Of a stretch of DNA of 43,847 bases, positions 41,481-43,847 are shown piece after piece. A model generated the notes under the pieces. That model saw only the letters and a program-made list of their open reading frames with translations. It did no database searches and was not told the origin of the DNA. The number at the start of each line of letters is the position of its first letter. The stretch's first letter is position 1. The stretch covers positions 36,291 through 80,137 of the forward strand of contig NW_023365746.1 in NCBI RefSeq assembly GCF_000003815.2, in the 5' to 3' direction. Made by a program: the position numbers and the translations under genes. Source of the DNA: Branchiostoma floridae (taxonomy: Eukaryota > Chordata > Leptocardii > Amphioxiformes > Branchiostomatidae).

Positions 41481-41529
41481 CACAGACTCACAAGCCTAAA
41501 ACATAACCTTAGCCATTCTGGCAAAGGTA
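40497..41529. repeat. Degenerate octamer/CTAGGGGG repeat element, second copy
   Basis: Opens AACTAGAGTTCAACGAACAC, ATACCTTTGCCAA. It holds four TTATGCAAAT blocks paired with ATTTGCATAA blocks (40636-41080) and two CCGCTAGGGGG blocks (41214, 41346), followed by (CAGA)n at 41452-41480. It closes TTCTGGCAAAGGTAA. Same order and orientation as 5000-6318. Confidence 0.7.
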
Positions 41530-42137
41530 ATTATGTGAATGCTTTAACTCAAGGTATCTTACTTGAACAACATGTATATGGTTATGTATTTACCCGTGTT
41601 GACTATCTAAGCTATCATGTCCACGCCATTTTCCAAGACTTAGCTTACCTGGTACAGCGATGGATACTGCTTCATGACTTCTTCAGCTGCCATCCGTCCT
41701 TCACAGGGGGTTTCGCCACCTGGCAGGACCCCCTTAGGAAGGCGGGACAGACATTACTGGTCAGGTACTGCCTAGTCATGACTCCATTCTTTGTCTGTGC
41801 TCTTCAACCATATTCAGCGTGATGACCGCTCCGCTGCCTCGGCTAGCATTCTGAAATTTATTTAGTTACTTCCATCTTCTTCTCCATTTCGCTTCTAGTG
41901 CTCCCAAAGCTCTCTATGTGGACTGCTTCCAACCTCCATTGCCCGGCATTGGATCTCACTGTATCCTCCATATTCTAGACCTCTATCTACACAATTCTGC
42001 ACCAGCTCTTGGTACTTAAGTGTTGTTTTTTTTTTCTCGTAGGCTTCTTCCACCCTTTCCTCTCGTGGTGCAGTTAATTCCAAGAGACTTGCTTCTATAA
42101 ATGTACGTTAACGCTTCCTAGTACTTTTTTTTGCGGC
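41530..42137. other. Non-coding stretch, no gene recognised
   Basis: Open frames of up to 95 codons (41535-41822) have no recognisable domain. No repeat structure is obvious. Confidence 0.4.
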
Positions 42138-42256
42138 GACAGGAATTGTGGGTATAGTATGGCAAAGGTGAAGATCCCTGAGAAATACACAAAACACGTC
42201 TAGACATTATTATGCAAGGGGCCTTCCCCTTTGACCAATTACCCACAATTCCTGTC
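42138..42256. mobile_element. 119-bp MITE-like element with perfect 17-bp inverted ends
   Basis: GACAGGAATTGTGGGTA at 42138-42154 is the exact reverse complement of 42240-42256. There is no coding capacity. Confidence 0.65.
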
Positions 42257-42301
42257 CCAGTGCTTGTGCACTAGTGTAAGCGAGCGCATAAGAAGTTAAT
42301 T

Positions 42302-42654
42302 TTAAGGTAGCAGAACACAGTTTTTGGCCTATGGGGTTTCTATAATTAAGGACCACAGGTGACTGACATCGCCGGCACTAAAATCATAGTAGGGTGCTGA
42401 GTACGACAAACTTTGTAATATGTTGAAATCGAGGGTATAGCCGACCAAACTAACTGAAGACCCGAAAAAGTTATCGTTTTGAAATTTTTAGCTGTAACTG
42501 TCACGCATATATTGACACACCAAATGGTTCATGTCCCGCTGTCTTTCACGTTGCAGTGTTTACAGGCACTTCCAAATTTCGGCTGCACCACTTTTTTACC
42601 CCTACGTCCATTACTCCGGGGGTCTCGGATAAATACTGTGTTCTACTACCTTAA
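42302..42654. mobile_element. 353-bp MITE-like element with 20-bp inverted ends and terminal TTAA
   Basis: TTAAGGTAGCAGAACACAGT at 42302-42321 pairs with 42635-42654 with one mismatch. TTAA at both ends may be the target-site duplication. Confidence 0.65.
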
Positions 42655-43007
42655 TCATTAAAATGATACCTTTCAAAATATATTTGTTTCAATCTTCATG
42701 AAAGTAAATAACGCCGCTCATGTTTACATTGAAAAAACAGCATTCCTTTATTTCAGCTGTGTGACAAGAAAGTAAATGTCACAGGTCAAGGGCAACTTCC
42801 TTTCTCAGACTCCTTCCCAGCTTTAAATGAAGCATTATAATGCAAAGCATTAAAATAATGATAAAGATACTCCTAAACACTGATGCAACTATTCAAAATA
42901 CGAATACATACCAATACAAATACGTACCTTCCATGCCATCCTATTTAGGCTCCCATACTTGCGATTTTGGGAGGGAGCGAGTATGGGATCCCCCGTTAAG
43001 TGACAGG

Positions 43008-43124
43008 ATCAAAGTTGGGTTTTAATTTCCAACACAAAACTTTTGACAAATTTTTGACTCACAAGGGAGGAAGAAAATTATGGTAAGCCAATTTTTGTGT
43101 TGGAAATTACTCTTCAACTTTGAT
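43008..43124. repeat. 117-bp inverted-repeat element
   Basis: Left ATCAAAGTTGGGTTTTAATT..CCAACACAAAA and right TTTTGTGTTGGAAATTACTC..CAACTTTGAT are reverse complements with a few mismatches. Confidence 0.6.
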
Positions 43125-43847
43125 ACATATAGATCATTTTTATCAAATGACTTTTACCAACGCAAATGGACTTTCAAGGATGGCACGTAGGTTAAAAATG
43201 CATACACAATATAGATACAGAAATACAATGAAGGTGGACTGGACTGTCGCTACCATGGCCATCACAGTAGCCAGTCTATTATTCATTTCATTATCAACAC
43301 TTCTAGTTAATAGTTCCAAGCATTGAACATTACATTATTATCAACATCTACATGAAAGTATCACCAAAATATTACCGACATCGCAATGAGCAGCTAATGA
43401 TTCTTATGAAAAACATTTGCTTCTTCAGATTTTGTCACTGCAATTCATTCTTTAATACACATGAGCCCATGCCATATAAAAACACAAATGACTTGAATGT
43501 TGCAGTAATCCTAGTAATCGCTAGATGTCACTGGACATCACAGTGTAAACGCATCCATGACTTTATTGGCCATATCAGGTAGATTTCATGGGTGACATGC
43601 ACGCATTGATTATAGTATGATTTAAAAAAGAATCGTTCAACTCCAGCTATATAGACAACATCACAAGAAATGCTAGGATAATATATTGTGAATTTTTATC
43701 TGTTGTATCAAAAAAGTCCCAAATGATCGACATGATATCAGGATGGTAGCAATGAGTGTCGTTATAGTAGTAGGGATGGCAATACTTTGGTAGCCTTGAA
43801 TGTAGTAGTAGAAGTGACACTAGTGTGGAAGCCTTGAGTGTATTTTT
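43125..43847. other. Right end of the window, no gene recognised
   Basis: AT-rich, with short open frames only. A GTAGTAG-rich stretch at 43755-43815 resembles the trinucleotide array at 35789-36065. Confidence 0.4.

Overview
This window looks like animal nuclear DNA, most likely from a cephalochordate (amphioxus, Branchiostoma-like). That is an inference. It rests on short exons with GT/AG introns, chordate-type protein families, a vertebrate-like tRNA-Lys, and dense tRNA-derived SINEs and small inverted-repeat elements. Nothing bacterial was seen: no operons and no CRISPR array. Nine runs of N (4132-4231, 9408-9507, 12562-12661, 13606-13786, 14688-14787, 17676-17775, 31586-31766, 34157-34256, 38595-38694) mark a draft assembly.

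Layout. (1) 4463-9266, plus strand: seven exons of a DOCK6/7/8-type Rac/Cdc42 exchange factor, open at both ends. (2) 9508-10400: degenerate repeat. (3) 10892-14255, minus strand: six phase-consistent exons of an organic anion transporter (OATP/SLCO), including its Kazal-like loop. Two identical tRNA-Lys(CUU) genes lie in one of its introns. (4) 14800-21000: no protein gene. It holds a SINE, a palindrome of about 800 bp, a second GC-rich palindrome and a small inverted repeat. (5) 21079-28969, plus strand: a complete 13-exon, 522-residue ionotropic glutamate receptor without the amino-terminal domain and with an Arg codon at the Q/R pore site. (6) 30231-32927, plus strand: the first six exons of an aldo-keto reductase, with a one-base frameshift next to the catalytic His codon and no C-terminal exons. 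(7) 32950-34156: a minisatellite interrupted by a TA-flanked MITE. (8) 34257-43847: accessory DNA with a possible LTR fragment, a SINE, a 5'-truncated LINE (minus strand), a 956-bp TTAA-flanked inverted-repeat element, an octamer-rich repeat and three small inverted-repeat elements.

The four protein genes have unrelated roles (cytoskeletal signalling, membrane transport, ion channel, carbonyl reduction) and show no sign of working as a unit. The most unusual signals are the receptor's architecture and pore residue, the AKR frameshift, the facing missing 3' ends of the DOCK and SLCO genes, and a repeat family whose ends differ between copies but stay self-complementary within each copy. That family also carries CTCF-core-like and POU-octamer motifs. 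I found no convincing new multi-gene system.
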